A DNA stretch of 11,207 bases from Methanobacteriota archaeon (GCA_011525095.1 WTIV01000125.1:1-11207); one strand, 5' to 3'; counted from the first letter of the stretch, positions 1 through 7,517 are shown. Program-made: numbers and translations. Notes: generated by a model from the sequence alone, not told the origin.

Positions 1-33
1 TGAAGTCATCAACGACTAAATTCTCAAACCCGC

Positions 34-42
34 TCTATATTT
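34..42 (+). promoter_or_regulatory. Candidate TATA box for the cupredoxin-transporter gene
   Basis: The stretch TCTATATTT lies about 55-60 bases upstream of the ATG at 95. A start of transcription about 25 bases further on, near 62-66, would leave a leader of roughly 30 bases that includes the Shine-Dalgarno-like GAGGGTG at 76-82. Box, leader and ribosome site fit together, but this is judged by eye only. Confidence 0.4.
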
Positions 43-75
43 GACATAGAACTCTTACTGAAGTTCTTATGAGAT

Positions 76-82
76 GAGGGTG
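76..82 (+). promoter_or_regulatory. Shine-Dalgarno-like site for the gene at 95
   Basis: GAGGGTG is purine-rich and resembles the anti-16S pairing core GAGGTGA used before the OPT gene in this window. It lies 12 bases before the ATG at 95, slightly further than ideal, and supports that ATG as the start. Confidence 0.4.
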
Positions 83-94
83 TAACCGACATTC

Positions 95-2080
95 ATGCGC
101 AGAAGGTCACAACTAGCAATCATGCTTGTGTCAGTGGCACTTCTGATGTCTTTTTCAGTGGTTGTTGCTTCAAACACGAATGAACTCCCAAATCAAAACC
201 CAACCCAATCCAACAACTTACAGAGTTCGTTCATAAACGAATCGGAAGGTGAGACGTTCACTGTTACGGTCGATGGAACGAATTTGCGCTTCTCCCCTGA
301 TACAATCATCATCAAGGAAGGAGATACTGTCAGATTCTTGTGGGAAAATCAATTACTCCCTCATAACGCAGTCGAACGGAATGGTGTTTTCGATTCAGGT
401 GATCCTGAGAGGAATGTCGATTACACCTATACTTTCAACGTCACTGAAAATGGTACCTACGAATATGTTTGTGAACCTCATGAAGACCTTGGAATGATTG
501 GAACCATTATTGTAGAACCTAAACCAGTACCTGAACCCGAACCAGAAGAACAGGATGATGAAGAAGATGATGCATCTGCTATGTCAGTAGGAAGTGGAGA
601 AATATCTGGGTTTCTTTTTGCTCCATGGTTTATTGGAGTGATAGTTTTAGTCGGCTTCATATCAACCAGAAGCGATCAATTCCAACTTGGGTTGATTCTC
701 GAGGAGGAAATTGACGCAGTACTGTTGGATGATAATGGAGGGGAAGAGGGGAAAACTCTAGTTGAGAGTTACAGTGCTAGGGTATTCACTCTTTGTGCAC
801 TCTACGTAGCACAGGGAATTCCATGGGGATTCATTACTGTCACGTTTGTTACCTATCTAGCTGCTGAAGGATTTGCTGCAAAGGACCTCGCAATGTTGCT
901 AACATTGGGTACCTTACCTTGGTCAGTCAAGTTCCTGTGGGGCCCTGTAATCGATAGGTACCAATATCGTCCGATGGGTCGTAGAAGACCTTGGATTCTT
1001 ATTGCCCAAACAGGCATGATACTGCTGCTCACTTTGATGGTTTTCTTCATTGATGTTGAGAAGGATGTTACTACAATAGCTTACATGTTCCTTGTTTACA
1101 ATATCTTCACCTCGCTTCAAGACGTGAGTACAGACGCACTTGCTGTAGACATTTTGAAGCCTCAAGAATTAGAGAAAGTAAACGGCTACATGTTTACTGC
1201 CAAAACTCTTGGTGGAATGATTGGTGGTGCTGGCCTGGGCACAATAATTAGTTACACTGGAATACGTGGTGCACTGATTGTCCAGATTCCGATATTACTA
1301 GCGATAATGATGGTTCCACTCTACATGAGAGAGCGACCTGGCGAGAAATTATTCCCTTGGAGCGAAGATTCACACCTTGCTTTCGAAGAATCTGTATCTA
1401 TCAACCAAAATTTCAAAGAAATTATCGGTAAAGTGAAAACTGCTTTCTCACTAAAGTCAACTCAGTTAGGAATTCTACTGAGCCTGTTCGTATCGCTTTC
1501 TCACTTTTTGATTCCGCTATTGCCATTACTTTTCCTCAGAGAATTAGATTGGTCACAAGAGAGATTCAATGCAACAAAAGGCGGCTTAGTGCTGATAATT
1601 ACCATGTTTGGTTATCTTGCTGGAGGATATCTTGGCAAGAAATTTGGAGGTAAATCCGTTATCATTTACTCAACTACAATCGGTGCTTTAGTTACTGCAT
1701 TTTGGGGATTAACAGAATCTTGGTGGGGAAGCGAATTCTACCTTGTATTCATTTGGTCATTAGCAGAATTCATGATGGCAATAGTTAGTATCAGCATCTA
1801 CTCATTAATGATGAGGATAACTTGGAGCGAAGTTGGCGGTACACAATTCACAGGTTACATGGCTATGATGAATCTTTCAGCGATTATTGGATATCAAATT
1901 GCAGCACCTCTTTCAGCGAGATTTGATTATCCAACTCTTTTCTTGATTGCAGCTGTCTTTGAGACTCTGATTATTGCAACTGCGTTATTCATTGATCCAG
2001 ACGAAACACGCCGAGAACTAGAAGATGGTACGGCAGACCAACAGGCTCCCGAATCTATTACAGTCAAACCTACGGTTTAG
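95..2080 (+). CDS. Cupredoxin domain fused to an AmpG/PAT-like MFS transporter
   Basis: The 661-residue protein starts with a signal-type segment (RRR then hydrophobic residues to about 26). Residues 51-141 form a plastocyanin/azurin-like fold with a complete type-1 copper ligand set: His90 in LLPHN, then Cys126, His129 and Met134 in CEPHEDLGM. A Pro/Glu/Asp-rich linker (141-160) leads to one membrane helix (about 172-190), a short acidic stretch, and a 12-helix MFS unit (about 226-634). That unit carries AmpG/PAT-family signatures: AQGIPWGF (239-246), LPWSVKFLWGPVIDRY (274-289), GRRRPW (295-300) and LQDVSTDALAVD (341-352). The topology is self-consistent: copper domain outside, linking helix crossing inward, and the MFS starting and ending in the cytoplasm. 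AmpG carries muropeptides and eukaryotic relatives carry acetyl-CoA. This cell probably has no murein, so the substrate is unknown. Copper handling, or electron transfer at the membrane, is inference. The ATG at 95 is chosen because it supplies the signal peptide. Confidence 0.88.
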   Translation: MRRRSQLAIMLVSVALLMSFSVVVASNTNELPNQNPTQSNNLQSSFINESEGETFTVTVDGTNLRFSPDTIIIKEGDTVRFLWENQLLPHNAVERNGVFDSGDPERNVDYTYTFNVTENGTYEYVCEPHEDLGMIGTIIVEPKPVPEPEPEEQDDEEDDASAMSVGSGEISGFLFAPWFIGVIVLVGFISTRSDQFQLGLILEEEIDAVLLDDNGGEEGKTLVESYSARVFTLCALYVAQGIPWGFITVTFVTYLAAEGFAAKDLAMLLTLGTLPWSVKFLWGPVIDRYQYRPMGRRRPWILIAQTGMILLLTLMVFFIDVEKDVTTIAYMFLVYNIFTSLQDVSTDALAVDILKPQELEKVNGYMFTAKTLGGMIGGAGLGTIISYTGIRGALIVQIPILLAIMMVPLYMRERPGEKLFPWSEDSHLAFEESVSINQNFKEIIGKVKTAFSLKSTQLGILLSLFVSLSHFLIPLLPLLFLRELDWSQERFNATKGGLVLIITMFGYLAGGYLGKKFGGKSVIIYSTTIGALVTAFWGLTESWWGSEFYLVFIWSLAEFMMAIVSISIYSLMMRITWSEVGGTQFTGYMAMMNLSAIIGYQIAAPLSARFDYPTLFLIAAVFETLIIATALFIDPDETRRELEDGTADQQAPESITVKPTV

Positions 2081-2091
2081 GTGATTGAAGA

Positions 2092-2164
2092 TAGTCCTGG
2101 TCGGAGTCGAACCGACGTCCCCGGGACCAAAACCCGAGATGATGGACCACTACACTACAGGACT
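2092..2164 (-). tRNA. tRNA-Gln (anticodon UUG)
   Basis: Read on the minus strand this is a 73-base cloverleaf. The acceptor arm AGTCCTG pairs perfectly with CAGGACT, followed by discriminator A. The T arm is GTCGG-TTCGACT-CCGAC. The anticodon arm TCGGG-TTTTGGT-CCCGG has a G-T closing pair and places TTG at positions 34-36, reading glutamine CAA. The D arm is short and weak (GTG/CAT core), with GG in its loop. No CCA is encoded after the discriminator and there is no intron, as in many archaeal tRNAs. The gene lies 22 bases downstream of the HD-hydrolase stop on the same strand and 11 bases from the convergent transporter gene, so it may be processed from a shared transcript. Confidence 0.93.
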
Positions 2165-2186
2165 GTGGTGTGCCGCCGTGGAGGAT

Positions 2187-2636
2187 TCACTTCAAGTTAG
2201 TTTCGCCTATTACTTCGCGAGCAGACGCAATAAATTCACTCAGGTCAAGACCATGTTTTTCCTCGTAAATTCGGGCCATTAAGGCCATGTCGAGTTTGTC
2301 TAAGTACTTCACAAACTTTGCTTCTTCAGTCTCCTGTGCCTCATATTCTTCGAAAAGTCCCAACCATTGTGGCGCTAACCTAGTCATTGCTCTATGTTCG
2401 TCCGCAGCCTTTGTGCTAGTATCATCATGAGGAGTGAGGTCTCCAACCTCTACTTCAGGTAAATCATGAACCAAACACATTTCGATGACTCTCGTTCTGT
2501 CGAGATCTTCCGGACACAAATGCATTGCAAGCACCGACATTCCCCAGGAATGTGCAGCCACGCTTTCCGGTGAATTTACACCTGCTCTTACCCATCCTGT
2601 TCTGAGTATGTCTTTCAGTCCAAGCCATTCTCGCAT
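2187..2636 (-). CDS. HD-domain hydrolase, YfbR/HDDC2-type 5'-deoxynucleotidase
   Basis: This 149-residue protein matches the small HD hydrolases that remove phosphate from deoxynucleoside 5'-monophosphates. The visible signatures are LRTGWVRAGVNSPESVAAHSW (11-31), with Arg12, Trp15 and metal ligand His29; the HD pair His57-Asp58 in CLVHDLPE with Glu61; GDLTP (65-69) with Asp66; and the late metal Asp113 in VKYLDKLD. All expected metal and substrate residues seem present, so it should be active and cytoplasmic, acting in dNMP turnover. It is somewhat shorter than the roughly 200-residue bacterial YfbR. An in-frame stop lies seven codons upstream of the ATG, so little extension is possible, and no Shine-Dalgarno is visible, which suggests a leaderless message. 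It is divergent from the acyl-CoA dehydrogenase gene and is followed by tRNA-Gln. Exact nucleotide specificity cannot be read from sequence. Confidence 0.85.
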   Translation of the reverse strand: MREWLGLKDILRTGWVRAGVNSPESVAAHSWGMSVLAMHLCPEDLDRTRVIEMCLVHDLPEVEVGDLTPHDDTSTKAADEHRAMTRLAPQWLGLFEEYEAQETEEAKFVKYLDKLDMALMARIYEEKHGLDLSEFIASAREVIGETNLK

Positions 2637-2651
2637 GGTCGATGTAAAGCG

Positions 2652-2667
2652 GATTCAAATTTGAATC
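2652..2667. promoter_or_regulatory. Perfect 16-bp palindrome in the divergent promoter (candidate operator)
   Basis: GATTCAAATTTGAATC is its own reverse complement and lies in the only divergent intergenic space of the window, between the HD hydrolase (ATG at 2636, minus) and the acyl-CoA dehydrogenase. Its centre is about 23 bases before the HD start codon, where a TATA box would lie for a leaderless archaeal transcript. A dimeric regulator bound here could block TBP for the HD gene and affect the opposite gene. The symmetry is seen directly; the operator role is inference. Confidence 0.45.
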
Positions 2668-2728
2668 ATCTTATTGCTATCTTGAATTGAAGCCAATTAT
2701 CATGAACGTGGAACATTTGGGGCTGGGT

Positions 2729-3580
2729 ATGAGCATCACAAAGATGGCAGTTTTGGGCGCTGGCCAAATGGGAAATGGAATCACACAAGTTGCAGCGTGT
2801 GCTGGAATAGAGGTAGTAATGATCGATATTCAGCAAGAATATGTCGAAAAGGGTATTGCTACGATTGAGAAGTCTCTCGCTAAGTTAGTTTCCAAGGAAA
2901 GAATGTCCCAAGACGATGCAGACGCCGCTCGCGCAAGGATTAGCACAGCAACCGACAGGTCTGCTTGTGCAGATGTCGACCTAGTGGTAGAAGCAGTGCC
3001 CGAAATCCTTGACTTGAAGTTGTCAATATTCTCTGAGTTAGACGGTATTTGTAAGGAAGATTGTATTCTTGCTACAAACACATCTTCGATTTCAATAAGT
3101 GAGATTGCAGCCGCAACCTCAAGGCCAGACAAGGTCATCGGTATGCACTTCATGAATCCGGTTCCAATCATGAAATTAGTTGAAGTCATCAACGGTAAGG
3201 AGACTTCTGAATCTGTAACTTCAACGGTCCTTGACGCTGCAGAAAGAATGGGTAAGATTCCTCTAATGTGCAACGACTCACCAGGATTCGTATCGAACAG
3301 AATACTTTGCCCGATGATTAATGAAGCAATCCTAACTCTGCAAGAGGGTGTTGCAGAACCAGAAGCGATTGATGGCATAATGAAGTTGGGAATGAATCAT
3401 CCGATTGGCCCACTTGCTCTTTCAGATTTGATTGGAAACGATACAGTTCTCCACATTATGAATGTCCTCCACGAGGGAATGGGCGACGACAAATACGCCC
3501 CAGCACCTCTCCTTATAGAAATGGTTGAACAAGGTAAACTTGGTAGAAAATCAGGCAAAGGGTTCTACGATTATTCATGA
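2729..3580 (+). CDS. 3-hydroxyacyl-CoA dehydrogenase (3-hydroxybutyryl-CoA dehydrogenase type)
   Basis: From the ATG at 2729 the protein has 283 residues, the normal size of stand-alone PaaH/Hbd enzymes, which oxidise 3-hydroxyacyl-CoA to 3-ketoacyl-CoA with NAD+ or run in reverse. The NAD-binding motif GAGQMGNG lies at residues 10-17. The catalytic set matches the human enzyme in spacing: Ser119 in ATNTSS, His140 in GMHFMNP, Glu152 in LVEVING and Asn190 in PGFVSNR. The C-terminal helical domain includes NHPIGPLALSDLIGND and the usual ending LGRKSGKGFYDYS. The frame is open further upstream to a TTG at 2687 and an ATG at 2702. I prefer 2729 because it puts the Rossmann glycines near the N terminus as in the family, and a G-rich stretch (GGGGCTGG) precedes it. 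The role is a soluble step in fatty-acid or butyrate-type metabolism; chain-length preference is unknown, and no partner thiolase or hydratase lies in the window. Confidence 0.92.
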   Translation: MSITKMAVLGAGQMGNGITQVAACAGIEVVMIDIQQEYVEKGIATIEKSLAKLVSKERMSQDDADAARARISTATDRSACADVDLVVEAVPEILDLKLSIFSELDGICKEDCILATNTSSISISEIAAATSRPDKVIGMHFMNPVPIMKLVEVINGKETSESVTSTVLDAAERMGKIPLMCNDSPGFVSNRILCPMINEAILTLQEGVAEPEAIDGIMKLGMNHPIGPLALSDLIGNDTVLHIMNVLHEGMGDDKYAPAPLLIEMVEQGKLGRKSGKGFYDYS

Positions 3581-3600
3581 GTCATTGACTCGTATCGGCT

Positions 3601-3613
3601 AAAACATTTAGTA
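3601..3613 (+). promoter_or_regulatory. Candidate TATA box for the giant surface protein
   Basis: The AT-rich run AAAACATTTAGTA is centred about 29 bases before the ATG at 3636, and no Shine-Dalgarno sequence lies between them. That spacing suggests transcription begins at or very near the start codon, giving a leaderless message. Confidence 0.4.
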
Positions 3614-3635
3614 GTCGACTTAATCGTTTTGTCAC

Positions 3636-6600
3636 ATGCGTAAAGCCTTGGTTTTGGCGGCGTTATTGGTGTCAATGACACTAGTACCAATAGTCAGTGC
3701 TTCAGATGGCGACGGGGACGGAATCAACGATTCAAACGATGTTTGTCCATTTGCAGCAGGTACTGCTAATTCTACTGCTGGTTTTGGCTGTCCAGATAGT
3801 GATGGAGATGGCCTCGCAGACTTTGAGCAACCAACAAGACATGCTTGGAGTGAGTCTGCTTCTGTACGGGTTACCACTGGTACAACCTCTGGGGAAGTCA
3901 ACGTGATTGAGTGGGCAATAAACGGCAGCGTTTTCTTTGCTGGAAGTAATAATAATAGAGTTACTATGTATGATAAATCTGGAATCTTCCTCAAAAATCT
4001 ATACACAATGCAAGGGGATATAATGGACATTGAGATATCACCAAATGGCGATAATCTTGTCATTGGTAGTAAAAATGGTGGTTGCGTAGTAATCAACGCA
4101 ACAACAGGGACATTTGTAGCAGATCTATGGAACAGTTCAACTTCTAGCGACATATACGAAGTTGGCTGGTCGAGAGATGATGAGAGAATATTCTGTGGTG
4201 GTTTTGATGCTATCTTAAAATCATATTACACTAGCAACTACAGTTTTGAGAAGAATTTCCCTGGATTGCCTGGCTGGATAAGTGGTATCGATACAACGCC
4301 TGATGGTAGAATTGTTTTCGTAACTGGTAATCAACATGTCTACGGTTTTTGGACAGAAAATAATTCCGTTTATCTAAACATGACAAACCATACTAATTAC
4401 GTAAGAGTGTTGACAATAAGTCCTGATGGGAGGTACCTCGCAACTGGTTCACAGGATAGTAGTGTAATTATTACTGATATTAAATCAAAATCAATAATCA
4501 AAGAATTATCCTTTGGGGGTTGGGTTCATGACATCCACTTTTCCAGTGATGGTGGAAGCATGCTTGTAACGCGAGGATATGGGACAGAATTCTACGTATA
4601 CAGGACAGATACATGGGCGAATATTGGTACAATTAGCGGATTTGGAACAACCCAAAATAACCGTGGTGTATTTTCTGCAGAATTTAATGAAGATGGGGAC
4701 AGAATCGCAATAGGATGGCGAAGAGGTTGGGTTTCAGTTCACACTATTTCGGAAAATTTCATGAGGGTTCAAGGCTTACACTACACTTCATTGATGGAAT
4801 CTTCATGGAAATCAACCTATACAACTACAAGTGATTATGTTGGTGTCTGGGAATATGATAGATTTCAGTCCACATTCGATGCTTGTGAATCTAAACATTA
4901 CATAGGCTCCACTACTAATGGTGTGGATCCCTCTCTAGCTTCTAAATCAACCAATTATTCTTTAACAGGAATTTGGGAATGTGACACTACTGATGAGGAA
5001 ATACTAGAGATACAGTATGGAAGAGCAGCCGGCGCTCTAATGGTCAAAGCCGGTGGAGACGCACAGACTTGTATTGAGACAATTGGAGGATTATCACTAG
5101 CACAAATTCGTTGGATAGCGTCAGCGTCAGGCAGGAGTGCTTTGACGACAGCAGGTGAAATGCCGGCGCTGAATTGGAACTCGGTAGCACCTAGTGATGA
5201 CAACGATGGTGTTCGAGAATGGAGTGACTTACACGATTCTTGTATTGATGACGAGGTCATCTTAGCTCACCGCTCTGAAGAAAGAATAGACACAACAATT
5301 CTAGAGGAGCTTGTCCTTTGTGAAAACTGTGCTCAGAAGGACTCTTTCTATGCATCAACAATATCGAGATTCAGGTTTGATCTTGGTGAAGATAGACACA
5401 ATGTTACCGACACTATCTCCGCCCCTGCAGGCGATGGTTCCATTGGATTCACCGAGTTAGGATTTACATTAGATAATTCAGATGGATTGTACATAGTTCC
5501 AATAGTTGACAATTTAACCCATGGAGCAGAAGATGTAATTCTAGCGGGAGGGCATGCAGTTAACGCTTCAATTAACGCTTCCCGCAACGGTGAATGGCCA
5601 CTTCAGACAGACATGCGTGCATTTTCTTCAGTTAGTAATGTATCTAAGAATATGCCTTTCCTCAGATACTTGTTATCTGAGATTGGGCAACTAAAATGGG
5701 AGCAGATGGGTTTTGTTGGTCTTGGAGTTTGGGATTTGTACCTAAATTGGGGTAAATTAGGGCTCGATATGTACCATATACTACCTGATGAAGATACGGA
5801 TGGAGTTTGGGATGGTGATGATATCTGTCCCGATACAGAAGTTGGTCTAAGTGTAAATGACGTTGGGTGTCCAGAAAATGAGTTGGATGACGACAATGAC
5901 GGTTTCACTAATGATGTTGATGATTGTGACGATGTTGCAGGTACCTCACTATTTGACAAAGTAGGATGTCCGGACCAAGATGGTGATGGTTGGGAAGATT
6001 CCAATGACACCCATCCCAATGACTCAACAGAGTGGAATGATACAGATTTAGATGGATTTGGAGACAATTCAGACGATTGTCCGGAGGAATTTGGAAATTC
6101 AACCCAAGGTAGTATTGGTTGCCTAGATAGTGATGGCGATACATGGGCAGACTTGAATGATGCATTCGTGAATGATAGCTCAGAGTGGTTTGATTTCGAC
6201 GGTGATGGTTATGGAAATAACATAGATGAATTCCAATATGAGCCAACTCAATGGCTAGATTCGGATTCAGATGGTTTCGGAGACAATAATTCCGGATTAG
6301 AAGGGGATGACTGTGTTGATGTTGCAGGAACATCAAACAAAGATGGCCTGTTTGGTTGCATTGACTCTGATGGGGACGGCTGGGCGGATACTATAGATGA
6401 TCTGCCATCCGATCCACTGCAGCATATTGATGCGGATGGCGATGGTGTTGGAGATTCAATCTCATCTTCTGATTTTGATATGTGCCCAGAAACCACTCCG
6501 GAAGAGAGAGCAATGATCGATTCCAGTGGATGTGGCCCATCCGAGAGGGATGGAGATTACGACTCATTCACAGATGATGTCGACCAATGTCCAACAACTC

Positions 6601-7508
6601 CACTTTTGAAAACGACTCTCGTGAACACAACTCTATTTTTGGACGAAGACCAAACAGTCCCAAATCCATTAGTCGGTTGTGCTCCATCTGAAATTGACCT
6701 TGATGGAGATGGGGTTACTGCTGACCTAGATTGGGACGACAATAATGCAAATCAGTCAATCGATAGTGACGGAGATGGATTTGGTGACAACAGCGACTCT
6801 CCGGATGGAGATGATTGTCCATTACAGAAAGGGACATCAACAAAGGACAAGCGTGGCTGTTTAGATCTTGATAGTGATGGCTGGTCATATGAAACAGACT
6901 TCAATGACGGTGACCCAACTCAATGGAAAGATACCGATGGAGATGGGTTTGGAGATAATTACGACAACCTGGATTGGAGCGAAGGTCGAACCCTCGGACA
7001 ATTTGTCGAAGGTGCAACACAACCCGATAGATGTCCGAATGAGTATTCCGCTTTCCTTTATTCTGATACACAAGGCTGTTTGACATCTCTGCAGTCTTCA
7101 GACGGAACTGAACAAAATACTGCTGAAAGCAAAGATGATGAAGAAGAATCGAATCTAGTTCTGATACTTTCACTAGCTGCAACTGGAATTATCTTCGTGT
7201 TGTTTGGTGCTATCGCAGTTCTACTTAGGAAGAAACCATCTACAAAAACGGCTGACGAAATTGGACCTGTCCATCCGGCATTAGACAATGATGAATCTGA
7301 ATCAGATGTAATTGAAACACATGAGCAAGTTAAACTTGTAGAAGAATCAATGGAATCAAACGCATCAGTTGATTTTGTATCATCATGGGAAGAGTTACCA
7401 ACCGGCGAATGGCTTCCAAATGATGAGCACGGTGTAAATTGGTACCAAGATGAGGATGGCAGATATTGGCATTCTACTGATGATGGATTCAGAGTTTGGA
7501 ATGAATGA
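3636..7508 (+). CDS. Giant membrane-anchored surface protein with TSP3 repeats and a seven-bladed propeller
   Basis: This 1290-residue protein has a signal peptide (1-22, ending VSA). A first thrombospondin-type-3 calcium-binding unit lies at 24-64. Residues 88-372 contain seven consecutive WD40/YVTN-like blades with a recurring hydrophobic-strand, SPDG-type turn and strand pattern, enough for one closed propeller. Residues 381-715 form a module I do not recognise; it has Cys417, 449, 479, 536, 562 and 565, the last two as CENC. About 14 further TSP3 units (718-1150) follow, then one membrane helix (1173-1197), basic RKK, and an acidic tail ending in the Trp/Tyr-rich stretch 1251-1288. The protein is expected to be secreted, C-terminally anchored and calcium-stiffened, holding the propeller away from the membrane. 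Adhesion, substrate capture or sensing are all possible and none is proven. The ATG at 3636 supplies the signal peptide. The gene ends nine bases before the SDR gene. Confidence 0.87.
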   Translation: MRKALVLAALLVSMTLVPIVSASDGDGDGINDSNDVCPFAAGTANSTAGFGCPDSDGDGLADFEQPTRHAWSESASVRVTTGTTSGEVNVIEWAINGSVFFAGSNNNRVTMYDKSGIFLKNLYTMQGDIMDIEISPNGDNLVIGSKNGGCVVINATTGTFVADLWNSSTSSDIYEVGWSRDDERIFCGGFDAILKSYYTSNYSFEKNFPGLPGWISGIDTTPDGRIVFVTGNQHVYGFWTENNSVYLNMTNHTNYVRVLTISPDGRYLATGSQDSSVIITDIKSKSIIKELSFGGWVHDIHFSSDGGSMLVTRGYGTEFYVYRTDTWANIGTISGFGTTQNNRGVFSAEFNEDGDRIAIGWRRGWVSVHTISENFMRVQGLHYTSLMESSWKSTYTTTSDYVGVWEYDRFQSTFDACESKHYIGSTTNGVDPSLASKSTNYSLTGIWECDTTDEEILEIQYGRAAGALMVKAGGDAQTCIETIGGLSLAQIRWIASASGRSALTTAGEMPALNWNSVAPSDDNDGVREWSDLHDSCIDDEVILAHRSEERIDTTILEELVLCENCAQKDSFYASTISRFRFDLGEDRHNVTDTISAPAGDGSIGFTELGFTLDNSDGLYIVPIVDNLTHGAEDVILAGGHAVNASINASRNGEWPLQTDMRAFSSVSNVSKNMPFLRYLLSEIGQLKWEQMGFVGLGVWDLYLNWGKLGLDMYHILPDEDTDGVWDGDDICPDTEVGLSVNDVGCPENELDDDNDGFTNDVDDCDDVAGTSLFDKVGCPDQDGDGWEDSNDTHPNDSTEWNDTDLDGFGDNSDDCPEEFGNSTQGSIGCLDSDGDTWADLNDAFVNDSSEWFDFDGDGYGNNIDEFQYEPTQWLDSDSDGFGDNNSGLEGDDCVDVAGTSNKDGLFGCIDSDGDGWADTIDDLPSDPLQHIDADGDGVGDSISSSDFDMCPETTPEERAMIDSSGCGPSERDGDYDSFTDDVDQCPTTPLLKTTLVNTTLFLDEDQTVPNPLVGCAPSEIDLDGDGVTADLDWDDNNANQSIDSDGDGFGDNSDSPDGDDCPLQKGTSTKDKRGCLDLDSDGWSYETDFNDGDPTQWKDTDGDGFGDNYDNLDWSEGRTLGQFVEGATQPDRCPNEYSAFLYSDTQGCLTSLQSSDGTEQNTAESKDDEEESNLVLILSLAATGIIFVLFGAIAVLLRKKPSTKTADEIGPVHPALDNDESESDVIETHEQVKLVEESMESNASVDFVSSWEELPTGEWLPNDEHGVNWYQDEDGRYWHSTDDGFRVWNE
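3897..4751 (+). repeat. Seven propeller-blade repeats (protein-level)
   Basis: Seven units of about 35-45 residues start near residues 88, 129, 173, 215, 256, 297 and 345 of the surface protein. Turn motifs include SPNGD, SRDDE, TPDGR, SPDGR, SSDGG and NEDGD, each followed by a strand and a loop before the next strand. The DNA has diverged between units, so this is an old protein repeat with no nucleotide tandem array. Confidence 0.7.
5787..7085 (+). repeat. Block of about 14 thrombospondin type-3 units (protein-level)
   Basis: Asp-rich DxDxDGxxD units recur through residues 718-1150, with cores such as DTDLDGFGD, DSDGDGWAD, DADGDGVGD and DTDGDGFGD. Two flavours are mixed: units followed by DDCP-type cysteines, and units followed by a P/S-x-QW or EW spacer (DSTEW, DSSEW, EPTQW, DPTQW). 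TSP3 units bind calcium through these aspartates. Repetition at DNA level is limited to short GATGGNGATGG-like words. Confidence 0.85.
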
Positions 7509-7517
7509 AAGCATCAA

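Noticed and set aside
1..14. A 14-base word (TGAAGTCATCAACG) repeated exactly at 3181-3194 inside the acyl-CoA dehydrogenase gene.
   Set aside because: A single repeated 14-mer is not improbable in about 11 kb, flanks do not match, and the second copy is ordinary coding sequence.
1..19. A possible tail of an upstream gene (frame 2 reads Glu-Val-Ile-Asn-Asp then stop at 17-19).
   Set aside because: Five codons cannot be told from chance, and no other evidence of a gene end is visible.
2830..3378. A 182-codon minus-strand open frame opposite the acyl-CoA dehydrogenase.
   Set aside because: The plus-strand protein has all catalytic residues of its family, while the minus product has no recognisable motif.
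3579..3591. A near-palindrome GAGTCA-T-TGACTC overlapping the end of the acyl-CoA dehydrogenase gene.
   Set aside because: The arms are only six bases, it overlaps the stop codon, and no T-run follows, so neither a terminator nor an operator is supported.
3612..3618. The word TAGTCGA shared by the gaps before the surface protein and before eIF5A (also 8288-8294) and near the OPT end (11105-11111).
   Set aside because: A 7-base word is expected about this often by chance, and its distances to the start codons differ widely.
5603..6496. Long minus-strand open frames opposite the TSP3 block (Ser/Pro-rich and His-rich products).
   Set aside because: They are shadows of the repetitive Asp/Gly codons on the plus strand; their composition is an artefact and they lack ribosome sites.
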